A stretch of 14,347 nucleotides of DNA from an uncultured Collinsella sp. (GCA_900554495.1 USHR01000030.1:1-14347); one strand, 5' to 3'; shown: positions 7,255 to 12,971, counted from the stretch's first letter. Notes: generated from the letters alone by a model not told the origin. A program made the numbers and translations.

Positions 7255-7270
7255 ACGAAACCGATTTCGT
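7255..7270. promoter_or_regulatory. LacI-type operator of the kdgK operon
   Basis: ACGAAACCGATTTCGT has 7 of 8 symmetric pairs around a central CG, typical of LacI-family sites. It lies 10 bp after the -10 box, over the expected start of transcription. A further related sequence, AAACCGATTTCGG (7271-7283), follows directly, so two repressor dimers may bind side by side. The 16-bp site is identical at 10633-10648. Confidence 0.75.
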
Positions 7271-7286
7271 AAACCGATTTCGGCAA

Positions 7287-7344
7287 GCGTTGGCGCGGAG
7301 GTGCAAAGATGTACCCTACCGTCTTGGCACCTCCGCGCCAACGC
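7287..7344 (+). ncRNA. Conserved 58-nt leader hairpin, copy 1 (element alpha)
   Basis: A perfect 18-bp stem (7287-7304 with 7327-7344) closes a 22-nt loop, AAAGAUG then UACCCUACCGUCUUG. Inside the loop AAGA can pair with UCUU, leaving ACCCUACC exposed. There is no T-run afterwards, so it is not a terminator. A second copy of identical length at 10652-10709 differs in the stem by five paired substitutions while keeping the loop. It begins about 36 nt after the expected transcript start and ends 43 nt before the kdgK ATG. I know no named RNA family that matches. Confidence 0.7.
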
Positions 7345-7387
7345 CATATCAAAGGTGTACGCACGAGCAAGAAGGAGCTGCGCGACC

Positions 7388-8422
7388 ATGGGTAAAACGG
7401 TTCTTACCTTCGGCGAGATCATGATGAGACTCTCGCCCAAAGACCACCTGCGTATTGAGCAGGCAACCGAGTTTGACGTCCGCTACGGCGGCGCCGAGGC
7501 CAACACTGCGCTTTCCCTGGCCTACCAGGGCGACAAGGCCGCTTACGTATCCGTTGTCCCGGCCAACCGCCTAGGCGAGTGCGCGCTGCGTTCGCTGAAG
7601 GCCTACGGCGTCGACACAACGCGCGTCGTGCGTCAGGGCGACCGTCTTGGCTCCTATGTGTTTGAGGTCGGCGCCTCGCAGCGCGGTAACGGTTGCGTCT
7701 ACGACCGCAAGTACTCTGCCATCAACATGGCCAAGCGCGACGTCTTTAACTGGGACGAGATCCTCAAGGGCATCGATGTCTTCTATTTCTCCGGCGTGAC
7801 CCCCGCCGTCTCCGATGAGATGGCTGCCGCCTGCAAGGATGCCCTCACCGCCTGCCGCGCCAAGGGCATCACCACCGTGTGCGACGTGAACTATCGCGGC
7901 AAGATGTGGTCGCCCGAGAAGTCGCAGGCCACCATGAAGGAACTCCTGCCGCTCGTCGACATCTGCATCGCCAACGACGAGGATGCGCCCGCCGGCCTCG
8001 GCATGACCTGCGTCTCTGGTTCCCTTGCCCATGGCATCGAGGAGCGCGACACCTACGTCGAGATGGCCCGTCAGATCTGCGCCGAGTACGGCTGCAAAAA
8101 GGTCGCCTCGGTCGTCCGCAACATCTCCTGCGTCGAGCGCTCCATCTGGATGGGCATGCTCTTTGACGCCGAGAGCGGCGAGCACTGGCTCTCCCCTGCT
8201 CACGACGTGCACGTGCTCGAGGGCGTTGCCGCCGGCGACGCTTTCAACGCCGGCCTCGTCCATGCCCTCACCAACGACTTTGACCCGCAGGACGCCGTCA
8301 ACTATGCGATTGCAGCGTCGATCCTCAAGCTCACCATCAAGGGCGATTCCAACTTGGTGACCGCAGACGAGATCGCAGCCGTGGCATCCGCCGCCGACGG
8401 TGGCACCCGCGTCGCGCGCTAA
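7388..8422 (+). CDS. kdgK: 2-keto-3-deoxygluconate kinase (PfkB family)
   Basis: A 344-residue ribokinase-type sugar kinase that phosphorylates KDG to KDPG with ATP. The substrate-binding N-terminal motif is GGAEANTALSLA (34-45); the DVNYRGKMW segment (167-175) is typical of KDG kinases; the C-terminal catalytic motif reads EGVAAGDAFNAGL with D284 as base. The anion-hole glycines of the usual GAGD are partly replaced (AAGD), while the catalytic Asp remains. ATG 7388 follows AAGGAG; the longer frame from 7301 would run through the leader hairpin and was rejected. It is the first gene of a two-gene operon with eda, 253 bp apart, with structured elements between them. It is probably repressed by the divergent LacI protein. 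No uronate isomerase, oxidoreductase or lyase gene is in the window, so KDG must come from genes elsewhere or from uptake. Confidence 0.93.
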   Translation: MGKTVLTFGEIMMRLSPKDHLRIEQATEFDVRYGGAEANTALSLAYQGDKAAYVSVVPANRLGECALRSLKAYGVDTTRVVRQGDRLGSYVFEVGASQRGNGCVYDRKYSAINMAKRDVFNWDEILKGIDVFYFSGVTPAVSDEMAAACKDALTACRAKGITTVCDVNYRGKMWSPEKSQATMKELLPLVDICIANDEDAPAGLGMTCVSGSLAHGIEERDTYVEMARQICAEYGCKKVASVVRNISCVERSIWMGMLFDAESGEHWLSPAHDVHVLEGVAAGDAFNAGLVHALTNDFDPQDAVNYAIAASILKLTIKGDSNLVTADEIAAVASAADGGTRVAR

Positions 8423-8436
8423 TCCGTCTCCATTCC

Positions 8437-8476
8437 GCGGGCCGCAGCTTTCCAATCCCATACCCCTGCGGCCCGC
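8437..8476 (+). other. Stable hairpin just after kdgK
   Basis: A perfect 11-bp GC-rich stem (8437-8447 with 8466-8476) and an 18-nt pyrimidine-rich loop start 14 bp after the kdgK stop. No T-run follows, so it is unlikely to terminate. It may protect the 3' end of a processed kdgK message or set the kdgK:eda ratio. Confidence 0.5.
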
Positions 8477-8495
8477 TCCCCGATTCCTCCGGCCG

Positions 8496-8626
8496 GGCAA
8501 AACCACCAGTCCCATTCCGGTTTTGCCTGGCATTCCCTACATGACTGGTCGAGCAGCTGGTTTTGGAATTGCTTGAACCCCAAGCAGTGCCTCCGATAAC
8601 CAATCCAAAATCGGCTCCTGACCAGC
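8496..8626 (+). ncRNA. Structured leader element upstream of eda, copy 1 (element beta)
   Basis: This element shares two exact blocks with 10731-10861: AGTCCCATTCCGG (8508-8520) and AGCAGTGCCTCCGATAACC (8583-8601). A stem GGCAAAACC/GGTTTTGCC (8496-8504, 8519-8527) encloses the first block. CCAGUC at 8506-8511 can pair as a pseudoknot with GACUGG at 8543-8548. The latter overlaps CUGGUC (8545-8550), which can instead pair with GACCAG (8620-8625). A further stem UUUUGGA/UCCAAAA (8561-8567 with 8604-8610) and a small GCUU/AAGC hairpin precede the second block. The mutually exclusive pairings suggest a switch. No T-run follows this copy. Confidence 0.65.
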
Positions 8627-8675
8627 ACATTTGGCAATCACGCGCCCATGCGCGCCACACATCGAAAGGAACATC

Positions 8676-9317
8676 ATGTTCGATCAGTTCTACACCACGC
8701 TTGAGTCCCTGGGCATCGTGCCGGTCGTTGTGCTCGACAAGGTCGAGGACGCCACTCCGCTCGCCCACGCCCTTATGGCAGCTGGCATGAAGTCCGCCGA
8801 GGTCACCTTCCGCACCGCCTGCGCCGCCGAGTGCATCGCCGCTATGGCCGAGGCCGAGCCCGAGATGTGCGTTGGCGCCGGCACTGTCCTGACCGTCGAG
8901 CAGGTTGAGCAGGCCCGCGCAGTCGGTGCCAAGTTCATCGTCTCCCCGGGTTACAACGAGGACGTCGTGAAGCACTGCATCGACATCGACCTGCCCGTCC
9001 TTCCCGGCACCGTGACCCCCTCCGAGGTCACCGCAGCCGAGAACCTGGGCCTCAAGGTCACCAAGTTCTTCCCCGCGTCCCAGTATGGCGGCCTGAACAC
9101 CATCAAGGCCCTCGCCGCTCCGTTTGTCGGTCACCGCTTTATGCCTACCGGCGGCGTGAGCACCGCCAACGTCGAGGAGTACCTGAGCTCCTCCGCCATC
9201 ATCGCCTGCGGTGGCACTTGGATGGTCAAGCCGGCCCTGTTTGCCGACGGCGACTTCTCCAAGGTCGAGCAGATCGCCCACGAGGCCATGGACGTCGTCA
9301 AGAAGGTCCGCGGCTAG
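8676..9317 (+). CDS. eda: KDPG aldolase (2-dehydro-3-deoxyphosphogluconate aldolase)
   Basis: A 213-residue TIM-barrel class I aldolase that cleaves KDPG to pyruvate and glyceraldehyde-3-phosphate, the last step of the KDG branch. The general acid/base E42 is in AEVTFRT and the Schiff-base lysine K130 is in VTKFFPASQYGG; also visible are GAGTVLT (67-73), SPGYNEDVV, PGTVTPSE and the phosphate-binding PTGGVSTAN (157-165) and GGTWM. Length is normal for the family (E. coli Eda is 213). ATG 8676 follows AAAGGA with a 6-nt spacer; the frame opening at 8631 has no ribosome binding site and would include the beta element's flank. The gene lies in the same operon as kdgK, and a strong terminator follows. 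The same fold also serves 4-hydroxy-2-oxoglutarate and KDPGal cleavage. Confidence 0.94.
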   Translation: MFDQFYTTLESLGIVPVVVLDKVEDATPLAHALMAAGMKSAEVTFRTACAAECIAAMAEAEPEMCVGAGTVLTVEQVEQARAVGAKFIVSPGYNEDVVKHCIDIDLPVLPGTVTPSEVTAAENLGLKVTKFFPASQYGGLNTIKALAAPFVGHRFMPTGGVSTANVEEYLSSSAIIACGGTWMVKPALFADGDFSKVEQIAHEAMDVVKKVRG

Positions 9318-9335
9318 GTTTAGCTCTCTATCGTG

Positions 9336-9372
9336 AAGGGGGGCGTGCCCTAGACCTCGCCCCCTTTCTTTT
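9336..9372 (+). terminator. Rho-independent terminator of the kdgK-eda operon
   Basis: A 10-bp stem, AAGGGGGGCG (9336-9345) with CGCCCCCTTT (9358-9367), is followed by CTTTT. It starts 19 bp after the eda stop. Confidence 0.9.
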
Positions 9373-9473
9373 AAAGCGGCTCGGAAGCGCGCCGTTTCCG
9401 TCACGAACAAGAACCAAAACCGTCTTGTATGCTGATAGAACGTGACGGAAGCGACACGCCTCCAAGCCGCTTT
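9373..9473. repeat. 101-bp imperfect palindrome after eda
   Basis: Arms 9373-9405 and 9441-9473 (33 bp) match except at five positions, all transitions. In a minus-strand RNA four of the five become G-U pairs; in a plus-strand RNA only one does. The 35-nt loop contains another stem, ACAAGA (9407-9412) with TCTTGT (9423-9428). This fits a structured RNA read from the minus strand, or a degenerate mobile palindrome. The rest of the 336-bp gap 9373-9708 holds two minor inverted repeats (CTCGGCT/AGCCGAG; GGAGGA/TCCTCC) and the palindrome at 9629, with no convincing gene. Confidence 0.65.
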
Positions 9474-9628
9474 GCCTACTCGGCTGGCCGTCGCGCTCAA
9501 CTAAGCCACCTCGACAAAAGCCGAGCCACCAAAACAGCTGCGGCGCCGTCTGGAGGAATGGACCCTTGCTTCCGGTCTTTTCCTCCAAGCGGCACCGCAT
9601 CTTTGTGCCCCGGTCACACCCCAACGCA

Positions 9629-9693
9629 GTTGCGGTGAAATAGGGACTGTTTGCGCCACCTAGGCCGCAAAACAGTCCCTATTTCACCGCAAC
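9629..9693. repeat. REP-like palindrome A, downstream of gntR
   Basis: Perfect 24-bp arms (9629-9652 and 9670-9693) begin GTTGCGGTGAAATAGGGACT and enclose a 17-nt loop. It lies 15 bp after the gntR stop and may act as its terminator, although no strong T-run follows on the minus strand. It is related to palindrome B at 10474-10540 upstream of the same gene. Confidence 0.8.
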
Positions 9694-9708
9694 TTATATG
9701 GGGATTGA

Positions 9709-10401
9709 TTAGATGGCCGAGTCTTTGGACAGCTCAAAATAGTCGGGATGCAAGGCGATAACCGGGCCCTGCTCCTCGGGCATCAGGTGCAAGTGCGTCT
9801 CTGCCAGATAGCTCGCCGCATCGGTATCGCCCCTCTTAATTGCCTCGAGAATCCGGCGATGCTGCCGACGAATCGGCTCCCAATCCAGGTCCTGCGACAC
9901 CATACGCAACCAGTTGTATCGCTCAAAATGTGTGTTGACGCTCTTCATCCAATCCCACAACATGTGACGGCCGGCAATCTCAAAACACGTCTCATGGAAC
10001 AGGTTGTCCAGATCGAAAAAGCGACGCGTTTCGCTATGGTCGAGCGACTCGGACTCGGCAAGAATCTGCTCGAGCCGCTGCTTTTGCTCGGGCGTAGCAG
10101 CCGAACAGCATTTAATAAGCACGCTTCTCTCGAGCTTCTCGCGCAAGAAACAGGCGTTCTCGGCGCGCTCCATGCTGATTTTTGAGACATAGGTGCCGCT
10201 TTTGGGACGCGTTTCCACCAGCTCCTGCTCACGCAGGCGCACAAAGGATTCGCGAATGGGCGTGCGCCCGATTCCCGTCTCCTTTTCCAGACCAATCGCC
10301 GAAAGGCGCGTGCCGGGCTTGAGCTCGGCATAGATGATCTTGGACCGCAATGCGTTGTACGCCTGGTCTTGCAGGCTCTGATAATGCTGGTGTTGTTCCA
10401 T
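9709..10401 (-). CDS. GntR-family regulator, FadR/FCD subfamily
   Basis: A 230-residue transcription factor. The winged helix-turn-helix is at residues 9-75 (LRSKIIYAELKPGTRLSAIG, RTPIRESFVRLREQELVE, SGTYVSKIS). The FCD ligand domain (about 84-210) has the metal-site residues D132 and H136 (LDNLFHETCF), H181 (RRQHRRILEAI) and H203 (AETHLHLM). FCD regulators of this type often respond to uronates, gluconate or other organic acids (UxuR, ExuR, GntR-like), which suits the neighbouring KDG genes; the real ligand is not shown. ATG 10399-10401 follows GAGGG with a 5-nt spacer; the frame open to 10515 runs through a repeat palindrome and lacks a ribosome binding site. The gene diverges from the YczE-like gene, with a 16-bp palindrome between them, and is flanked on both sides by related REP-like palindromes. 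Confidence 0.9.
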   Translation of the reverse strand: MEQHQHYQSLQDQAYNALRSKIIYAELKPGTRLSAIGLEKETGIGRTPIRESFVRLREQELVETRPKSGTYVSKISMERAENACFLREKLERSVLIKCCSAATPEQKQRLEQILAESESLDHSETRRFFDLDNLFHETCFEIAGRHMLWDWMKSVNTHFERYNWLRMVSQDLDWEPIRRQHRRILEAIKRGDTDAASYLAETHLHLMPEEQGPVIALHPDYFELSKDSAI

Positions 10402-10473
10402 AAAGCCCTCGGATGAAGCCTCGGTTAATCGAATACCACCATGCAATACTATCGCATCCCCCGCCCCCTCATA

Positions 10474-10540
10474 AGTTGCGGTGGAATAGTTCCTGTTCAA
10501 AGCCTTCAGCAGCAAAAACAGGAACTATTCCACCGCAACT
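10474..10540. repeat. REP-like palindrome B, upstream of gntR
   Basis: Perfect 24-bp arms (10474-10497 and 10517-10540) begin AGTTGCGGTGGAATAGTTCC. It is homologous to palindrome A: both read GTTGCGGTGRAATAG, three changed bases, then CTGTT, and every change is matched in the opposite arm. It lies in the gntR leader or promoter region. Confidence 0.8.
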
Positions 10541-10563
10541 ACAGCCAACGAGTTGTTGCGATT

Positions 10564-10579
10564 AGGTGAACGTTCACCT
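10564..10579. promoter_or_regulatory. Perfect 16-bp palindrome between divergent genes
   Basis: AGGTGAACGTTCACCT is a perfect palindrome just upstream of the YczE-gene promoter, placed as an operator for the divergent GntR regulator would be. T-rich sequence follows on the plus strand, so a weak terminator is an alternative reading. Confidence 0.45.
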
Positions 10580-10595
10580 TTTTATTGTTTTTCTC

Positions 10596-10648
10596 TTCGC
10601 AAATAAAATCCCGTGCGTATACTTAGGCTCAAACGAAACCGATTTCGT
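10596..10648 (+). promoter_or_regulatory. Promoter and LacI-type operator of the YczE-like gene
   Basis: A -35-like TTCGCA (10596-10601), 16-bp spacer and -10 TATACT (10618-10623). The operator ACGAAACCGATTTCGT (10633-10648; extended arms AACGAAA/TTTCGTT) is identical over 16 bp to the one in front of kdgK and sits 9 bp after the -10. This ties the gene to the same LacI-family repressor. Confidence 0.65.
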
Positions 10649-10651
10649 TGA

Positions 10652-10709
10652 GCGTGGGCAATAGGATGCTAAGACACACCCTACCATCTTGGCATCTTAT
10701 CGCCCACGC
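10652..10709 (+). ncRNA. Conserved 58-nt leader hairpin, copy 2 (element alpha)
   Basis: An 18-bp stem (10652-10669 with 10692-10709; one A-C mismatch and one G-U pair) closes a 22-nt loop, UAAGACACACCCUACCAUCUUG. Against copy 1 at 7287-7344 the loop core ACCCUACC, AAGA and UCUUG are kept, and five stem positions change on both sides together. It starts 3 bp after the operator. Confidence 0.7.
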
Positions 10710-10730
10710 AATGCCATTTGCTTTCTTCCC

Positions 10731-10861
10731 GTCTCGTTGGACCTTTAGTCCCATTCCGGCACAGCGAGACACTTCCTAGACGACTGACCGTGGGGCCGGC
10801 TTTTCTGCTTTTGCAGCAGTGCCTCCGATAACCCTCTTTTGCCGGCCCGGGTCAGCTTTTT
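10731..10861 (+). ncRNA. Structured leader element upstream of the YczE-like gene, copy 2 (element beta)
   Basis: The blocks shared with 8496-8626 are AGTCCCATTCCGG (10747-10759) and AGCAGTGCCTCCGATAACC (10815-10833). A stem GTCTCG/CGAGAC (10731-10736, 10765-10770) encloses the first. UUAGUC (10745-10750) can pair with GACUGA (10782-10787). The overlapping CUGACC (10784-10789) can instead pair with GGUCAG (10850-10855), stacked near the perfect stem GGCCGGC/GCCGGCC (10794-10800, 10841-10847), and TTTTT follows at 10857. The second fold looks like a terminator, so this may be a transcription-attenuating switch. Paired positions differ from copy 1 in a compensatory way. Confidence 0.65.
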
Positions 10862-10888
10862 CACACAACCGAAAGGACGGGTAGCAAC

Positions 10889-11569
10889 ATGCGACCGCTC
10901 ATCATCATGCATGGCGAGAACATCGACTGGTGCCATACCGTCATCAGAATGCTGATGTATCTTGTGGGCGTTGCAGTACTGGCACTCGGTATGAGTCTCC
11001 AGACGGCATCCGGCCTGGGCGTCGCCGCGCTCACGTGCTTTGCCACAACCCTATCCATGCTCACTGGCAAGACGCTCGGCTTTTGGATCACCGCAACCTA
11101 CGTCGCCTACATCGTGGCGCAATTAGCCATCTTGCGAAGCGAGTTCCAGCCGCGCATCCTGCTCGAGTTGTTCTTCTCAACGCTGATTGGCGGCTTGACC
11201 GACCTCTTCATGGCGGTCAACCCACTGCATCCCACGGCACTCCCCACACAGATTGCGACCATGCTGCTCTCCCTCGCTGTCACCGCATTTGGCGTAAGTC
11301 TCGTCGTCAACATGGGCGTTGTCCCCAACGCGCCCGACGGCTTGGTGCAAGTCATTGCCGAAAAGCTTAAACGCCGCTTTGGTGACGTAAAAGTCGTGTT
11401 TGACTGCTCACATGTCGCCGCCTCGCTCGCGTTGTCGCTGATCTTTATGTACAACCTGGGCGGCTTTGGCGTCACGACCGCCATCTCGGCACTGTTCCTG
11501 GGCCATGTCATCAACGTCGCCAACAAGCTGTTCGCCCAGCGCTTTATCCGCGCGGCATTCGGAAAATAG
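10889..11569 (+). CDS. YczE/YitT-like integral membrane protein
   Basis: A 226-residue hydrophobic protein with about five membrane segments (near residues 18-36, 42-62, 66-82, 90-108 and 120-145, with another near 176-210). It resembles the YczE/YyaS family of membrane proteins of unknown biochemical function; the family motif region reads GMSLQTASGLGVAALTC (34-50). A conserved-looking soluble stretch, NMGVVPNAPDGLVQVIAEKL, follows. ATG 10889 has AAAGGA 11 nt upstream and GGG closer. The leader carries the LacI-type operator, alpha hairpin and beta element of the KDG operon. It is therefore probably expressed with KDG catabolism and may move KDG, a uronate or a related acid across the membrane. 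That role is inferred from regulation only. It is a single-gene unit with no terminator hairpin seen in the 112 bp after it. Confidence 0.82.
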   Translation: MRPLIIMHGENIDWCHTVIRMLMYLVGVAVLALGMSLQTASGLGVAALTCFATTLSMLTGKTLGFWITATYVAYIVAQLAILRSEFQPRILLELFFSTLIGGLTDLFMAVNPLHPTALPTQIATMLLSLAVTAFGVSLVVNMGVVPNAPDGLVQVIAEKLKRRFGDVKVVFDCSHVAASLALSLIFMYNLGGFGVTTAISALFLGHVINVANKLFAQRFIRAAFGK

Positions 11570-11600
11570 CACCACCGTAAGAACCCGCGAGTAGCGCTTA

Positions 11601-11670
11601 CTTTGCTATATCTCACTATACTTTGCTATATCTTGCTATACTTTGTTATATCTTGCTATATCTTGAGCAA
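11601..11670. repeat. Tandem repeat with 20-bp unit and 10-bp internal period
   Basis: Three 20-bp units (11601-11620, 11621-11640, 11641-11660) read CTTTGCTATATCTTGCTATA with few changes. Each splits into two 10-bp parts ending in CTATA or TTATA, and the period continues into TCTTGAGCAA. One unit per helical turn puts the same bases on one DNA face. It lies 12-82 bp upstream of the ATPase start, so it could be a promoter array or a site for cooperative binding. Confidence 0.8.
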
Positions 11671-11681
11671 AGGTGGCTCAC

Positions 11682-12773
11682 ATGCAAACAAACCCTTTTA
11701 AGCCCACAGCAGGTAAAACACCTCCCACGATTATCGGCCGCGAAGATGTGCTCGAAGAATTCAATGAGGGCCTCACCAACGGGCCTGGTGCCCCTGGGCG
11801 CCTAATGCGCATAGCCGGCGTCCGTGGAACGGGCAAGACGGTCCTCCTTGACGAGTGCTCACGTTTGGCGCAAAGCCGTGGCTGGACGGTCATAAAAGAG
11901 GTCGCAACCGAGGGACTTTGCCAGCGCATTCTCGAACAGCTGCAGCCCAAATTCCAGGCCAAACACGCCAGATTTGAGCCCACCGTAGCTGGCATATCCA
12001 TCGGCAGCATAGATATTGAGCGAATCGGCCCATCGCTACGCGACGCCATGAGACAGACAATATCCAAGAATGGAAATGGCCTGCTCATCACTCTCGACGA
12101 GGTTCAAGACGCAGAGCTCGATGAGGTCCGAACGCTCTCCATTGCGATTCAGCAGGTTATCGGCGAAGACCTTGATATCGCCTTTGTTTTTGCGGGGCTT
12201 CCTTCGAAGATTGAAAGCATCATCAACGGAAAGACACTTACGTTTTTGCGCCGTGCCCTCCCCTTTGACCTGAAGGCTGTGGCAGTAACCGAAGTGTCGT
12301 ACTCCCTCGAGGAAACCATTGAAGCGTCTGGCATGGAGTTGCAGCCAGGTATTGCCGGCCAACTTGCCGAGGCAACGCAAGGTTATCCTTTCATGATCCA
12401 ACTCGTTGGATACTACGCATGGCAGTTGGCAAGACGCGCACATACACCGATTATTGGAGAAGAAGAAGCCGAGCGCGGCATTGCAACGGCACGCGAACGC
12501 TTCTGTGCCATGGTGATTGAGCCCGCGCTACAGCGCATTCCGCCCACGTGCATCGCTTATCTGCTGAGCATGGCATCTTTGGGGCAGACGAGCTCGACCA
12601 GCATGGTTGCCGATGCCCTAAACAAAACGCCTCAACAGGTGAGTTCCGTCCGCAGCCGCCTGTTAAGAGAATCGATTATCGAGGCTCCCTCGTACGGCAA
12701 GGTCTCATTTGCCATCCCCTACATGCGCGACTACCTCTACGAGCACAAAGCCGAACTGGAAGTTGAACTGTAG
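11682..12773 (+). CDS. Orphan AAA ATPase with C-terminal winged-helix region
   Basis: A 363-residue P-loop ATPase. Walker A is GVRGTGKT (46-53), Walker B is LLITLDE (134-140) with D139-E140, and a sensor-like strand follows (IAFVFAGLPS, near 165-175). The N-terminal TIIGREDVLEEFNEGL is the entry motif of AAA_16/Orc-Cdc6-like ATPases. The C-terminal 80 residues look like a winged-helix DNA-binding unit (TSMVADALNKTPQQVSSVRS, LLRESIIEAP, GKVSFAIPYMRDYL). Such stand-alone ATPases are common in gut actinobacteria and mostly uncharacterised; DNA binding, defence or element maintenance are possible. ATG 11682 has AAAGGTGG 5 nt upstream; an in-frame GTG at 11673 is a weaker option. It has no operon partner, lies between two repeat arrays and is slightly less GC-rich than the KDG genes, which suggests acquired DNA. 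Confidence 0.83.
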   Translation: MQTNPFKPTAGKTPPTIIGREDVLEEFNEGLTNGPGAPGRLMRIAGVRGTGKTVLLDECSRLAQSRGWTVIKEVATEGLCQRILEQLQPKFQAKHARFEPTVAGISIGSIDIERIGPSLRDAMRQTISKNGNGLLITLDEVQDAELDEVRTLSIAIQQVIGEDLDIAFVFAGLPSKIESIINGKTLTFLRRALPFDLKAVAVTEVSYSLEETIEASGMELQPGIAGQLAEATQGYPFMIQLVGYYAWQLARRAHTPIIGEEEAERGIATARERFCAMVIEPALQRIPPTCIAYLLSMASLGQTSSTSMVADALNKTPQQVSSVRSRLLRESIIEAPSYGKVSFAIPYMRDYLYEHKAELEVEL

Positions 12774-12792
12774 AAACGGCAACTGCCCTGCA

Positions 12793-12942
12793 AGACGAAA
12801 ACCGTTTTCGTACGGATTTAAAGCAGACGTAAACGATTTTCGTCTTGATTTGCGTACGGAATTAAGACGTAAATTGCGCTTTCGTACGCTTATTACCAGA
12901 CGCAAATTGTTTTCGTCCGGCCATGCGTCCCCAATCTAGACG
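12793..12942. repeat. Iterated imperfect palindromes after the ATPase gene
   Basis: Four related palindromes of the form GACGNAAA-N3-TTTTCGTC: 12795-12811, 12826-12844, 12866-12887 (wider spacer) and 12899-12917. The half-site AGACG recurs at 12793, 12825, 12865, 12898 and 12938, at alternating spacings of 32-33 and 40 bp. It fills the 228-bp gap between the ATPase and the integrase remnant together with the terminator at 12943. No gene is seen. It could be an iteron-like binding array, a recombination site or a decayed repeat family. Confidence 0.65.
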
Positions 12943-12971
12943 AAAAGAGCCCCGAGCTCGAATCGGGGCTC
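12943..12971 (-). terminator. Rho-independent terminator of the integrase gene
   Basis: A perfect 9-bp stem GAGCCCCGA/TCGGGGCTC (12947-12955 with 12963-12971) and 7-nt loop are followed on the minus strand by TTTTCG. It lies 30 bp beyond the integrase stop. Confidence 0.85.

Noticed and set aside
7287..7344. Element alpha as a rho-independent terminator
   Set aside because: Neither copy is followed by a T-run, and the loop is conserved while the stem is not, which a terminator would not require.
7571..9500. Long minus-strand open frames opposite kdgK and eda
   Set aside because: Mirror frames of two well-supported enzymes, one of which runs through both the intergenic RNA element and the eda gene without a ribosome binding site.
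10402..10515. Extended N-terminus of the GntR protein from 10515
   Set aside because: The extra codons run through a repeat palindrome and lack a ribosome binding site; 10401 has GAGGG at proper spacing.
11601..11660. The short tandem repeats as a CRISPR array
   Set aside because: Repeats are directly adjacent with no unique spacers, and there are no cas genes.
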